Assembly: GCA_013399305.1 (NCBI GenBank)
Contig: VXAI01000135.1
Coordinates: forward strand, 2,175,651-2,239,650
DNA length: 64,000 bases
Direction of reading: 5' to 3'
Source: Rostratula benghalensis
Lineage: Eukaryota > Chordata > Aves > Charadriiformes > Rostratulidae
Of the stretch, positions 37,901 to 48,330 are shown in pieces. Under the pieces are notes generated by a model. The model searched no databases, was not told the origin of the DNA, and saw nothing but the letters and a program-made list of their open reading frames with translations. Within the stretch, counting starts at the first letter, position 1. Each line of letters starts with the position of its first letter. The translations under genes and the position numbers were made by a program.

Positions 37901-39057
37901 ATCACAGGAGCAGTGGGGTGTTTTCCATGGGAACAATGATGTTCTGGTTAAGTTCTAAGAACTTTTCTAATTATTAGGCCAAACCAATGTGAAAGCTGAT
38001 GTCAGCAGGAAGAGCTGATGGGAGGAATTATAATGTGTCTGGGGCCATAGGAAAGCATTGCTCCAGATCTGCAGGAGTCATTTTCCTCCTGGTCAGGATT
38101 TTGTATTGAAGTGCAGACTGGCAGTTCTCTGGATCATTCCTCGTGCCAAAACTGCTGTGAACTTGGGTTTGTTTGGTTTTTTTTTCCCGGTGCCACTGTG
38201 AGAAGGACCATCCATAGAGCTCTTCTGCTGAGGAGGGAGCATCAAGGAGGAGGGAGCTGATTTATTGCCAGCGAGTTCTCTTGTGGAAAGAACACCTCTG
38301 GGTTCCATCCATACACCTCCACGGGTTCCAGGAGGAATTGTGGCTCTTTGCCACCTCCCAGTGTCTGCCTCTGAGCGCTTTGGTCTTTGTGTGCAGATCT
38401 CCTGTAGGAGCCTGTTTGCTGCTCAGACCTGCCTTTAGACACCACCCTGAGGACTTCCAGATTACAGTGGCCTTTCCACCTGTGAGTGGAGAAAGCCCCT
38501 CCTTTGATTAAAAGGAATTTCTAAAAGGAGCCACCAAGTGATCTGCCTCTTTCCTCCCCTCTCAGCTCATCCTGGCTCCTTGTGGCAACGCTCTTCAGGC
38601 AGAGCTGGGCTGGACTCCAGGGTGCTCTGAAGAGACGGAGTCACCACGATGTGGATGTCATCAGCAGGCGAGAGGGGTTACAGGGCTGCACAAATCTGAG
38701 GTTTGTCAGAAGCAGCAAAGGAAGCAGTTATGCCATAGGAAATGGGCAAAGCCTGAAGGTGATCCGACAGTTGTGTCAAGCTCTTCCCACTGCAGTCTTC
38801 ACATCGGAGACAAAAACCCATCAGCCGCCTCGTGGTCCCTGTCACCCGTGTCTGTGTGACGAGTTAAGCCACGGCAGGAGCATCAGCCTCCTTCATTCAC
38901 AGCCTGTGGAGCTCCCCGAGTCCTCCTGCAGCAGCCTCTGGGAGCCTTTGGTGGACGTCAAGCCTGCTTAAACGTTCACTTAAAATATTCAAAGGCTTCT
39001 GTCCTGCCCACGGAGCGCTGGTGGAGCTGCCTCACGCCTGCCCGGGCTGCTCTGGGG
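28935..39057. other. Ten-kilobase non-coding stretch
   Basis: No supported gene. One MIR-like fragment sits at 32323-32354. AT-rich parts occur at about 30930-31260, 32740-32900 and 34560-35000. GC-rich minus-strand frames such as 37020-37670 (216 codons) have no signal, domain or exon borders. No further CR1 copy was recognised. Confidence 0.5.
32323..32354 (+). mobile_element. MIR-like SINE core fragment
   Basis: GCCTTGGGCAAGCTGCTTAA followed by CCTCTCTG matches the MIR core (GACCTTGGGCAAGTTACTTAACCTCTCTG) with few changes. It is the clearest MIR match in the window. Confidence 0.65.
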
Positions 39058-39063
39058 GTCTTT

Positions 39064-39466
39064 CAGCCCCGGTGGGTGTCACTGTCACTGTCACCGTGCT
39101 GTGAGGGGTCTGTGCTCAGCCCCGGTGGGTGTCACNNNNNNNNNNNNNNNNNNNNNNNNNNNNNNNNNNNNNNNNNNNNNNNNNNNNNNNNNNNNNNNNN
39201 NNNNNNNNNNNNNNNNNNNNNNNNNNNNNNNNNNNNNNNNNNNNNNNNNNNNNNNNNNNNNNNNNNNNNNNNNNNNNNNNNNNNNNNNNNNNNNNNNNNN
39301 NNNNNNNNNNNNNNNNNNNNNNNNNNNNNNNNNNNNNNNNNNNNNNNNNNNNNNNNNNNNNNNNNNNNNNNNNNNNNNNNNNNNNNNNNNNNNNNNNNNN
39401 NNNNNNNNNNNNNNNNNNNNTGTCACTGTCACCGTGCTGTGAGGGGTCTGTGCTCAGCCCTGGTGT
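39064..39466 (+). repeat. 53-bp minisatellite interrupted by the assembly gap
   Basis: One full 53-base unit lies at 39064-39116 (starts CAGCCCCGGTGGGTGTCAC) and a second starts at 39117 but enters the N run after 19 bases. Sequence resumes at 39421 exactly at unit position 20 and continues to the unit end and a partial CAGCCCTGGTG. Each unit carries a short internal TGTCAC triplet repeat. The array therefore spans the gap and its copy number is unknown. Confidence 0.85.
39136..39420. other. Assembly gap (285 N)
   Basis: A run of unresolved bases lies inside the 53-bp minisatellite. Frames running across it are artefacts. The stated length is not a multiple of 53 although both edges are in repeat phase, so the true length probably differs. 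Confidence 0.98.
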
Positions 39467-39996
39467 GAGCTCTCCTTCACACCCGAGCACAGGGGGTCCC
39501 GTGTGGGTGCTCAGAACTTTGCCATCTGTCCGTGCAAGGGTAGGCACCAGCCTGGCACAGGGTTTCTACTCAGCAGTACAAAAATATACACATCTTCAAA
39601 ACAGGAAGAAAAAAAAAACCACCAACAAAATCCATCCCTTGCCCACATCTCTCTCTTTTCTGCTGTGGGCATCACTCAGAGTGCCAGGAGCTCCTCAGTC
39701 CTCTGCAGTTCATGGTGGAACAGTGGAGCCCCCCAGCCTCTGCCTGCTCTGCCCTTTGGTGGTTCCTCAGCAGGACCAGACCACGCTCCTCAGAAAGCAT
39801 CACCTTCTGCTCCAAACTCGCTGTGTTTTGCTGCAAGTGTGTTTCTGTGGCCCAGGGACTGGTAGATGGTGAGTTAGGTATTTGTTTCTGATAACTTCCT
39901 GAGGTGCAAACAGCAGTGCCCTGCACAGCTCGGGGAGGAGAGACTTCTGCTCTGCCTTATCTTGGTCTGGCAGATAAAACCTCCTTCCACCAGTCC
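39467..39996. other. Non-coding spacer
   Basis: About 530 bases between the minisatellite and the first duplicated segment. It has an A-rich run near 39605-39620. I see nothing else in it. Confidence 0.5.
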
Positions 39997-40124
39997 TGCG
40001 CCATTTTCCGATGCAAATTCATGAAGCTGGAACTAAAATTGCCCCTGCTGCAGCCTGGGGGGGGGTTGTTCCCTCTCAACAGCTTTCTGAGGGAGAGCTG
40101 GGAGTGTGAGGGTGTTGAAAAGCA
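39997..40124 (+). repeat. 128-bp duplicated segment, copy 1
   Basis: This segment, from TGCGCCATTTTCCGATGC to GGTGTTGAAAAGCA, recurs at 40779-40906 in direct orientation with no gaps. I count two differences (one in the G run, one T/C), about 98% identity. It is not part of any repeat family I recognise. Confidence 0.92.
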
Positions 40125-40578
40125 GCCCGTGGTGCTCCGTGTGGGCCCCGGCTCCAGCGGGAAGCGCTGCCGTCACCACGTCAGGCCCTGGTCTCGGAGA
40201 AACCTCTCTCTCCCGTGGGAGAACGCGCTATTTTCTGCCCTCACCGCCCCACCTCTGGCAGGCTGGCAGTGGTGGCCTTTGCTATTGTTACTGGGGGAGC
40301 CCATCGTGCTTTCCAGTGCAAAACTGGATTCTGGACACACTCTCTCAGCTTAAGGTTTTGTCTTTGGTGGGAAAAATTCACTTTTTATTATAAATCATTC
40401 AAAGAACATATATTTTTGCCTGAAACTTTACGAAAGTGTTTATTTTAGTGCAATGCTGATAGTTTTTACGGGATGGGGGGGCAGATGTGTTTACGTGTTC
40501 TGTCTGGTTTTATGGCTCCCGTGGCTCCTCAGAGCAGGGTTCCCGCGCCGGGGCCAGTACCTGTTTCCCAGCTGGATC
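40125..40578. other. Unique spacer between duplicated segments
   Basis: Nothing recognisable apart from its position between the two copies of the 128-bp duplication and the CR1 stub that follows. Confidence 0.5.
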
Positions 40579-40672
40579 AGGGGAGGTGTTCCTGCTCTGG
40601 CAGGGGGACTGCACTGGGTGAGCTTTCAAGGTCCCTTCCAAGCCCTGAGAGTCTGGGATTCTGCTGATGCTG
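40579..40672 (+). mobile_element. CR1 LINE 3' stub
   Basis: About 90 bases: GGTGTTCCTGCTCTGGCAGG, then GGGTGAGCTTTCAAGG, CCCTTCCAAGCCC and GAGAGTCTGGGATTCTG. It resembles the 3' end of the copy at 23820-24032, which suggests the same subfamily. Confidence 0.85.
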
Positions 40673-40778
40673 CTTTCGTCAGATGAGGAAAATTTCCCTG
40701 CCTCTGCCTGAGACAGCGGTAGGAGCAGGCAGGGTATGGGCAGGGAGGGTTGGGCTGGAGATTGGGAAAGATTTTACA

Positions 40779-40906
40779 TGCGCCATTTTCCGATGCAAAT
40801 TCATGAAGCTGGAACTAAAATTGCCCCTGCTGCAGCCTGGGGGGAGGTTGTTCCCTCTCAACAGCTTTCTGAGGGAGAGCTGGGAGTGCGAGGGTGTTGA
40901 AAAGCA
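40779..40906 (+). repeat. 128-bp duplicated segment, copy 2
   Basis: Direct copy of 39997-40124 at about 98% identity. It runs straight into a CR1 3' fragment at its right border, whereas copy 1 runs into unrelated sequence. Confidence 0.92.
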
Positions 40907-40908
40907 TG

Positions 40909-41087
40909 GAAGGGGTTGTGAAGCCCCGGCAGAGGCTGCCCAGGGCAGGGGTGGAGCCCCCATCCCTGGAGGGGTTTAAAAGTGGGCAGAGATGGTGCTG
41001 AGGGACACGGGGTGGCAGTGATGGTTGGACTTGATGATCTGAAAGGTGCCTCCCAACCCAGACAATTCCATGGTTCTCTGATTCTAT
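40909..41087 (+). mobile_element. CR1 LINE 3' fragment
   Basis: Contains GTGAAGCCCCGGCAGAGGCT, GCCCCCATCCCTGGAGGGG, GGACTTGATGATCTGAAAGG and the tail GGTTCTCTGATTCTATG. This is a different, older-looking CR1 subfamily from the copies at 27 and 28.6 kb. Confidence 0.9.
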
Positions 41088-41579
41088 GTGGTCTAGCACC
41101 CCTTCCCACCCCTGGCGGGGTCAGGGCACCAGAGGTGCAGACCGGGTGTGCACATGGCTGGGTTTGGTGTCACCGGCCGAGCTCACCGCTGTCACCCGGC
41201 CCCAGAGCAGCCTCTGCCTCCTGGGTGAGGAGGGACAAGCCCCCGGAGGCTGCGGGCACCTGGGGAGGTGTGTGTCAGTGCTGACTGAACAGCAGCTCCG
41301 CAGAAGGCACCTTCTGGACCTTGATTACCCCAGAAGCAGCAGGGAACTGATGCTCGGGCCCTCAGCTGGGGATGCACTGCAGCCCCGGGGGGGAGTCACC
41401 GAGGCGGTGACAAAGAGCAGTGTAAGGAGCTGGTAAATGACCTGTGTGGTGGGACTGTGCTGGGAAACACCGAGTACTGACAACCAGTGCCGGGGAAAGG
41501 CCCCTTCCAGAGTTGTGTATTTCAATGGGCACAGAGGGTCCTGCCCTGGGAGCCCAGCTGCAATCGGTATCAGGGGTGA
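41088..41579. other. GC-rich non-coding spacer
   Basis: Between a CR1 copy and an AT-rich island. No gene recognised; frames up to about 116 codons are open by composition. Confidence 0.5.
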
Positions 41580-42075
41580 TTTAAGAAAAGCAAATGGCAG
41601 TAAGTGATGTTACATTTGGATTGGTAACATAAAACAATTAGCTGCTTGGCAGGGGAGGGGTAAGTGTGTTCTTGTTCATGCTGATTTATTACTTCACCGC
41701 TTCTCTAACACAAAACAAGGCTTCCAAACCCCAGCACCCACTCGCTTTTTTATCTTGGCCTATTTATCAGTTCTTTTTATCATGAAGCCCGCACAAATGA
41801 GGAGAGACATTTATTATGTTCTTTTTATTTCACAATGCATAATTCAGATCTGGAAGTACTGCTTTCCAGAAGAAATACGCATTTATTTTTAACGCCTTTC
41901 TCTAACTTTATTTTCCATAGGTTCTTTTAAGAACTGGTCACATTTGGGGCTTTATTTTTATTGCTTTTAAATTCAGAACACTTCCTAAAGCAATGTCCAG
42001 GGCAAAAATTAAATCTCCTGTTTGAGTTGTGGACAGAAAAATATGAATTTACTGAAAATTATACCTGAGATTCCT
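41580..42075. promoter_or_regulatory. AT-rich island, candidate conserved non-coding element
   Basis: About 500 bases that contrast sharply with GC-rich flanks. They contain many TTTATT and ATTA cores, GATTGG (a CCAAT reverse) at about 41619, TTTATCAG and CATAATTCAGATCTGG. There is no reading frame of note. The contrast is visible; the regulatory role is inferred. Confidence 0.25.
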
Positions 42076-45000
42076 TTTTATGCTTTCATGAGCTGAGCTG
42101 CTTTGCTGCTGCAGCGAAATTTTCGGAGTACGCACCTGAAGTCCCCCTGAAACACTCTTTGCTTTGGGAGTGCCACACTGGGGGGCTTGTGCTGGCTGTG
42201 GTTAGACTTTGTTCTGATGACACTGGAAGTGCCCATTCACAGGGAGGGAACTGCTCAACAGCCTCTCTGCACAGGGCACTGCTCTCTTCTCTGCTTCCCT
42301 GCGCCTCAGGCACCGGCGGGGGGCTGAGATTTCACCCTGCAGGGACCCGGGGTGCGTGGCTGTGACCTGCTCAGGGGTGGTGGGGCATGACAAAAGCACA
42401 GCTCAGCACAGGTTGGACAGAATTTATTAACTCTGGCCATGGAGGACATCAGGACAGCATCTCCCCCTCTGCCCTCCCCCGGTCCCTGCCAAGAGAGCCA
42501 GCCCACGCACCGCATCAGGGGAAGCAAACAGTCGTTTCCAAAGGCAGGAATCCATCCCTGGGAGGGGTGGACCCCTCGAATATCTTACCAACTGCCACAG
42601 TTCTAGGGAGGAATCAAACAATAACGTGACCACATGGAGCAATGGTTCTTGGGGGGGCCCGTGGGACTGGTGTGCCCGGTCTTAGCTCAGCTCAGGAGCG
42701 GGGAGTCAGCAACAGGCACAGGCCGTGCTTTTCATCAGGACAAACTTAGCCACAGCTCCCAAAGCTCACTTTTTGGTAGTTTTACCACCCCAGAGGAAGT
42801 GTGGGTGAGGGTCGTTATCCTCAGGTCCCAATGAAGGTGCAGGAGGTGGTGAAGCTCCTTCCCTCTAAGTGAAGTGGCTCAGAATGATTGGAGACAGGGG
42901 GTGAAGAGCAGCGTGGAGGTCCTGCAGCTCATGAGGAGGCACAAGGAGAACCCAGGGGCACCAGGGGGTGGGAACGCAGGGCTTGCTCTCTCTGCCTTTG
43001 GCATTTCTGGAGGAGAGGTGAGATTTGGGAACAGGATGGTCCGTGGCCTGCCCTGTGGGTCTGACTGACGAGTCCTGGGCAGCCCCAGGCTGAGGAGAGT
43101 GGGTTCCTACAGGCTGCAGTCACCAGCCCTGACGATGGTCTGTGCTACAGCCAGACAGGATCCCCAGGCAGCACCCACGGGGAGCTCTTGGCCAGGGCCC
43201 GTCAGGGATTCTTGGATGAGCTCTTTAATTTTGCTGTTTTCATGCATGACACGATGTTTTGATATTTTTAATCCAAAATCTTTGTGGTTTTATTTCAATT
43301 TAAGTCACTTTCTACTTTGAAGTTTTAAGCAAATGGACATTAAAAAAATTGAAATGGAAAAAAAAAAATTAAAATAGAAACAAAATGTTTAAAAATAATG
43401 ACAACAAAACACCCCGAGTGACCAAACCCCAAACATTTGGCTCAGCTTTTGGTTTGCAAAATTTCCAGGTTCTCCTTATTTGAGCGCACCACGGGCACGA
43501 AGCGCTGACCACGTGGGTTCCTTGGTTCCTGCAGAGACCTCTCCTGCCCTGCAAGAGGAGGAATCACTCTATGATTCCCTGAACACCCCAACAAGCACAG
43601 GAAATTGTGCCGTGGCAAAGTCATCCCTGAGGAGGAAGACCTGGCCTGGGGTCCGGGGTGCATTCTGGCGTTTCCAACAGTTCTGTGAATTAACAAGTTT
43701 TTCCTCCCTCCCTATCCCTGCCACTGGAGCTACTGGGGAAGAGTTCTTTGGGTGGAAACAACAAAAGGCTCTGCACAGGTGTGGGTCTGGGTTCAGGTAA
43801 TGGCATATAGAATGTGTATGAGAATGTAAGAGAGTGAGAGTAGAAAATTGGCAATTCCAGTCCCGCCATTCACCCTTTCCTGCGGTTTCCTCCGTCTGGT
43901 CTAGGAACTGGCTGTTCCTGGTCCCCTCAGCCTTGTCTTTCAGCGCTGCTGCTGCTGCTGCCCGAGGAGCCAGCCCCATCCCGAGGGTCCTGGACCCTCC
44001 TCACCTCAGCCTGGTGAAACCAAGCGTGGCTCAGAGCAGAAAACCCGTGCCAGGGGAGGCGAGGCGGGTACCTGCTGCTGGGGTTCCGCTGCCGTTAGTG
44101 GACACGGAAGCCATCAGAAGTAATTACTCTTTAAGGAACAATAGGCGTCACTCTGTGCCTTCTATCTGACAGCTAAAGGACCTGGCTTCCTGTGAAAAAC
44201 CCACACAGCTTTATCTTCTCCTGTCAGATCCCCCTTCCCCGGCTGCCCTGGGTAAATGTTTACGCTGCTGCAGGAGAGGGCACCGGCCGGGGCCGTGTCT
44301 TCAGGGGCAGCAGCAGCAGCACTGGTGTCCCTCAGCCTCAAGAGGAGCAGAGGGTCTGCAGGTACAGAACAGCCCCCCGGGGGGGGCTCTGGTGGTCCTG
44401 TTCATGGAGTAAATCCTGCTTCCATGAAGTCAGCTCCTGCTGTTACCTGAGCTGGGGCTGCAGCACAACAAGGACAGGAAAGGAAATGATGGGAAGCGAG
44501 CGCAGACCCCTGGCTGTTCTGCTCCTCAGAGAAGACACCCCGTGACTCTCCAACAGTTTAATCTTAGGAGTGTAAATATACACACTGAAGCCTGCTTTTC
44601 CTACCCTTATTGTCACTTATAGGTGTTTCTTTAAAGACTGAACCCTTCCTAAAGGCTCCGGTGGCACCTATGAAATCAGCGTGTGTCAGTCAGTGCCTGT
44701 GTCTGACGTTCTCCAGGAGGAACTGGTGGCTCCATCTGAGTGAAGATGAAACCACAGAGTGGCAGACTGAGGTCCTGGGCAGCTCCACACTCGCAGTGAT
44801 TATCAAGTGTGCCTTTTTCTCGGGCAGGAAAGTAGGGAGAGCCTACATCTCAGATCCTTGGCAAATGCTGTCATCGCTGAGCATGACGACAACTCTGCAG
44901 CCCTCAGAGGGTTGTTTCAGCCTTTTGTGACTTATCTGTGGTAGCTGGTGGGAGAGTGAGTAACAAGAAAGCAATCTCGTGGTTAACTCAGCCAAGCTGT

Positions 45001-47979
45001 GCAAGGGAACCGGGATGCAGCTCCTGCCTTTGGTTCGGGTGTCCTGTGGAGCTGAATAACCTTGGCTCTCCTGCCCTCAGAGATAGCCAAGAATGTTTCC
45101 ATACCACCAGAAGGTGATTTTGAGGATATAGTCACTGGTGGGAGATTGAAGTAATCAATGTTATTCGGTGCTTGGAGGTAAAATAGAGCCAGTTAAAGAC
45201 TATTCTTTAATTGAGTTTCATTCTATCTGTGAGAGTTAAGTGGGACAAGACTTTCAGGGAGAGATAGTGTCTTCCATAAGACCAAACCTTAGTTGACCCT
45301 CATTAGTCTTTTAAAAGACACTACAGCTCTCTCTAAACCGTCGATTTCCTCGTTGGGAAGGTGGTGTGGCACAGGAACAGGTCACCCAACATGGCCATGA
45401 GTACTATTTTGTATGTTTTTAAGGTGCTGTGAGGCCAAGCCGTGGCTGACCCGCTCTGGGGCTGGAGCAGCTCTGAGTGGGAGGTCAGGATGGACCCCCA
45501 GAGCTCCCTCCAGCAGTTCTGTCCCCTGTGACTCTAAACACCTTCAACCTACATGGAAGTGCCAAAGGTATTCAGTGAAATACCTGTATCTGTGCAATGG
45601 TAGCAAACAGGGTAGGTGCTTATTGATTACTGGAGCTAATAAGTGTTCTCATTCTACTGAGGGTGAGCCCTGACCACCCTTCTGGGCTCTCACAGCAAGA
45701 CTGAGGGTCCTCACTAGACTAGAGTAGATCAATGATCCATTTTCAAATGAACTCATTTAGTATTCATCAGGTTTGTCTCCCATTGTATCCCTCAGGTTTG
45801 TGCAGTACCTAATATATCTGCTAGCACCATACTGCTGCCACTTGTGTACAATAACACCAAGACACAATATTGCCAAGCATTAACTTGACAAACACGCTGT
45901 GAAATACAGCTCCAGTGTGTCCCTGTCTTAGGAGGATACTTGAGGCTGAAATATCCCCCTCACCTACAGGCTTTGCAAACCAATCCAAGTGTGCTCGACA
46001 CAGTGAGCAGCTGTTACTGCTCCGCTAATGGGAAGCATTTTCTTGTTCTTGTTCTAAAGGTAAATCACTATTCACTTCTTTCTGGCTTATCTTCATGGCC
46101 CAAATAGCCCTATCTCTGTAATAGAAACCAGCAGGACTTAATTGGTCCTCTCAAAACTCCTCGTGACTTGTGTGTGTGCTCCTCTAGCTATTAATGCTAA
46201 AAGCTCTCCCATAAAGAACGAGGACTGGAGCGTAGTAATAACACGAGGATCTCATTTCCTGTTTTTATGTTTACTACTTGTTACTATTTCATGTGTATGA
46301 GCTGATATCCAGAGTGGACATGCACATTTACAAGGAAGCACAGTGGAGTGGCTTGGTTCCTTTAATGGGCCTCTAGATCTTGGGTCTGTGTGTGGAGGGA
46401 GAGGGTGGTGTTTGCATCTGTCCTTTTGTCCTGATGCTCGTATGGAAGAGGTATGAGTGACACGTGCCAGGCATCAGGGACATGAAAGACACAGAACTTC
46501 AAGGCCCTCGATGGCTGTTTGTTTGTCTTGGCTTATCCCTCCTGTCATCTTGCAACTGCTGCCTTACATCCCTATTAAATACCTCCATTCTCCGTTCCAG
46601 TTCTAGTCCTGGAAAAAAAAAAAAATTAGTAAGGGTAGTAAACAATAATTCTGTCTTTCCCTTTGATGTCCATCTGATAATTTAAATGTTCATTTCAAGC
46701 AGAGGAGTCTGGTTTGTGACTCTGCACCACGTGTGCTGGGGAAGGCAGGAGGTGCTGGGTGCCGTGGGGGCTGTGACTCCTCGCTGTGGCCTGCAGAGGC
46801 TGGGAGAGGAGAGGGGCACTGAGAGCACCCTTCTGGCCCCTGCCTGGGACCCCCAGAGCTCCAGCACGTGGCTCCCAGCTGGAACTGGAGCTGTTTCATC
46901 TGGTGGTGTACAGCCCGGGGGACCCCCACACGGGGGCAAGGCACGGGCTCTGCTCTCCTGAGAGGGCTCCAGAGGAGTGGGCTTTTCCTGGGTCCCTCCA
47001 TTCCCCAGGGAGGCACAGCCACGAGGTCCAGCCTGAGCAGTGCCACCAGCTGGGAAGTGTCACCCTGCTGGGACAAGCTTGTCCCCATCTCCTGCTGTCG
47101 CTGTGGGACTGAGGAGGGCAGTATTTGCCCAGCAGGCACAAGACCAAGCGGATGGCACCAGATCATAGCAGGTTCTTCTGCCGTGGATTTCTTTATTCCC
47201 CATTTTTCAAAGGTGAACTTTAGTGGAGTGATCCCAGTTCCAAGAGGTGCATGGGCAGCAGTGGAGGGTGTGGAGCCTGCTGGAGCTGGCTCTGGAGCAG
47301 GACCTGAGCAGAGACCCACGTTGCTCTCTCTGGCCTAGGGCTCCCTGTGCGGTGTTTTTTCCCCATTCCACCCATTTTTGCGTGGGTTCAGCGCCGGAGC
47401 CGACAGCTGCCCGGTGTCATTCCCTGCCTTGTTCTCTGCACGGGCAGGGAGCAGCACAGCTCATTTCAGCTGGGGCTGTCTGTAAATGTGTGCTCTGCTC
47501 TGTTTGTGTAGGGAAAGGAAAGATCAAAGCGTCTGCTCGGAGCCAGCAATGGAGGCTGTGACTGGGGACTTTGCCGTGCTCCTGTCCCATGGGCACACAC
47601 GTGTCCTCATGTACACACCCCTGCCCCTGCAGAAAACCCAGCTGGCCCTTCAGATGCCATCAGAGCTCAGGGCCGCCCTTGAAGGGGAGCAGAATTAACC
47701 TCAGCTGGGACTGATTACTAATTAGTTGTCTGCAATGAGGGGAGACCTGAGATCAGGTGATGGCAGTGGCTCCGTGCAGCCCTGTGTCCTGTCCCAGAGA
47801 GCACGGTGCTGGAAGCACAAGAAAGAGCATAAAAGGGGGCACTGAGACAAGAGTCCTTTTCCTGATATGTCTTTCCAGCTTCTGGAGGCACTTACTGAGC
47901 TCTGGGCTGTACCTGCACTGCTGGATGCAGTCCCATCAGTCTATCTAATCCACTCACTCCTTTGGATTCTCCATCCGTG
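42076..47979. other. Non-coding stretch
   Basis: No supported gene. A CTGCTGCTGCTGCTG run lies near 43946-43960, and an A-rich tract at 43345-43400. The minus frame at 46690-47319 (209 codons) is GC-driven and has no domain. A small exon-like segment near 45080 is discussed among rejected items. Confidence 0.5.
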
Positions 47980-48330
47980 ACCTCCACATTCGCCTTCCAT
48001 TGTGTGAAAAGTGTTTCTTTTTTGTTACTGGGAGCAAAGAGTAGTTATTCCCTGTTTGCTGTCTCCATCCCACTCCACACTGAATCCCTCAGCCCCTTCC
48101 AAGCCCAGCTGCTGGTCTGACGAGCGAGTGAGTCCTCCTCTGTGCCATCTCCTCCGTGATGGAGCCGTGTGGTACCTCTGATGTTCTTGTGGCTCCTCTC
48201 CTCTTCCTGAGATGGGGTGACCCGCATTGCGTGCAGTGCTGGAGACACAGGAACAACCAGGGGCTGACAGAACTGCAGAATGATGTTTTCCATGTTGTTG
48301 TCTCTCCCTTTCCCCTTCCTCCTGGTGTCG
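47980..48330 (+). mobile_element. Old sauropsid-type interspersed repeat (family not named)
   Basis: Two blocks recall a repeat I know from turtle, crocodile and bird DNA: CTTCCATTGTGTGAAAAGTG with TTTCTTTTTTGTT near 47994, and GAGATGGGGTGACC near 48211, followed by TGCGTGCAGTGCTGG and TGATGTTTTCCATGTTGTTG. Order and spacing agree with that element. It is heavily decayed; I cannot name the family with certainty. Confidence 0.4.

Noticed and set aside
39076..39872. Long open frames across the N run (up to 247 codons)
   Set aside because: They exist only because N codons are not stops. Flanks are minisatellite DNA.
45070..45160. Exon-like segment after a CTGCCCTCAG acceptor, reading AKNVSIPPEGDFEDIVTGG
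   Set aside because: Good acceptor but no adjoining exons, no known family, and the frame stops soon after. Most likely chance.
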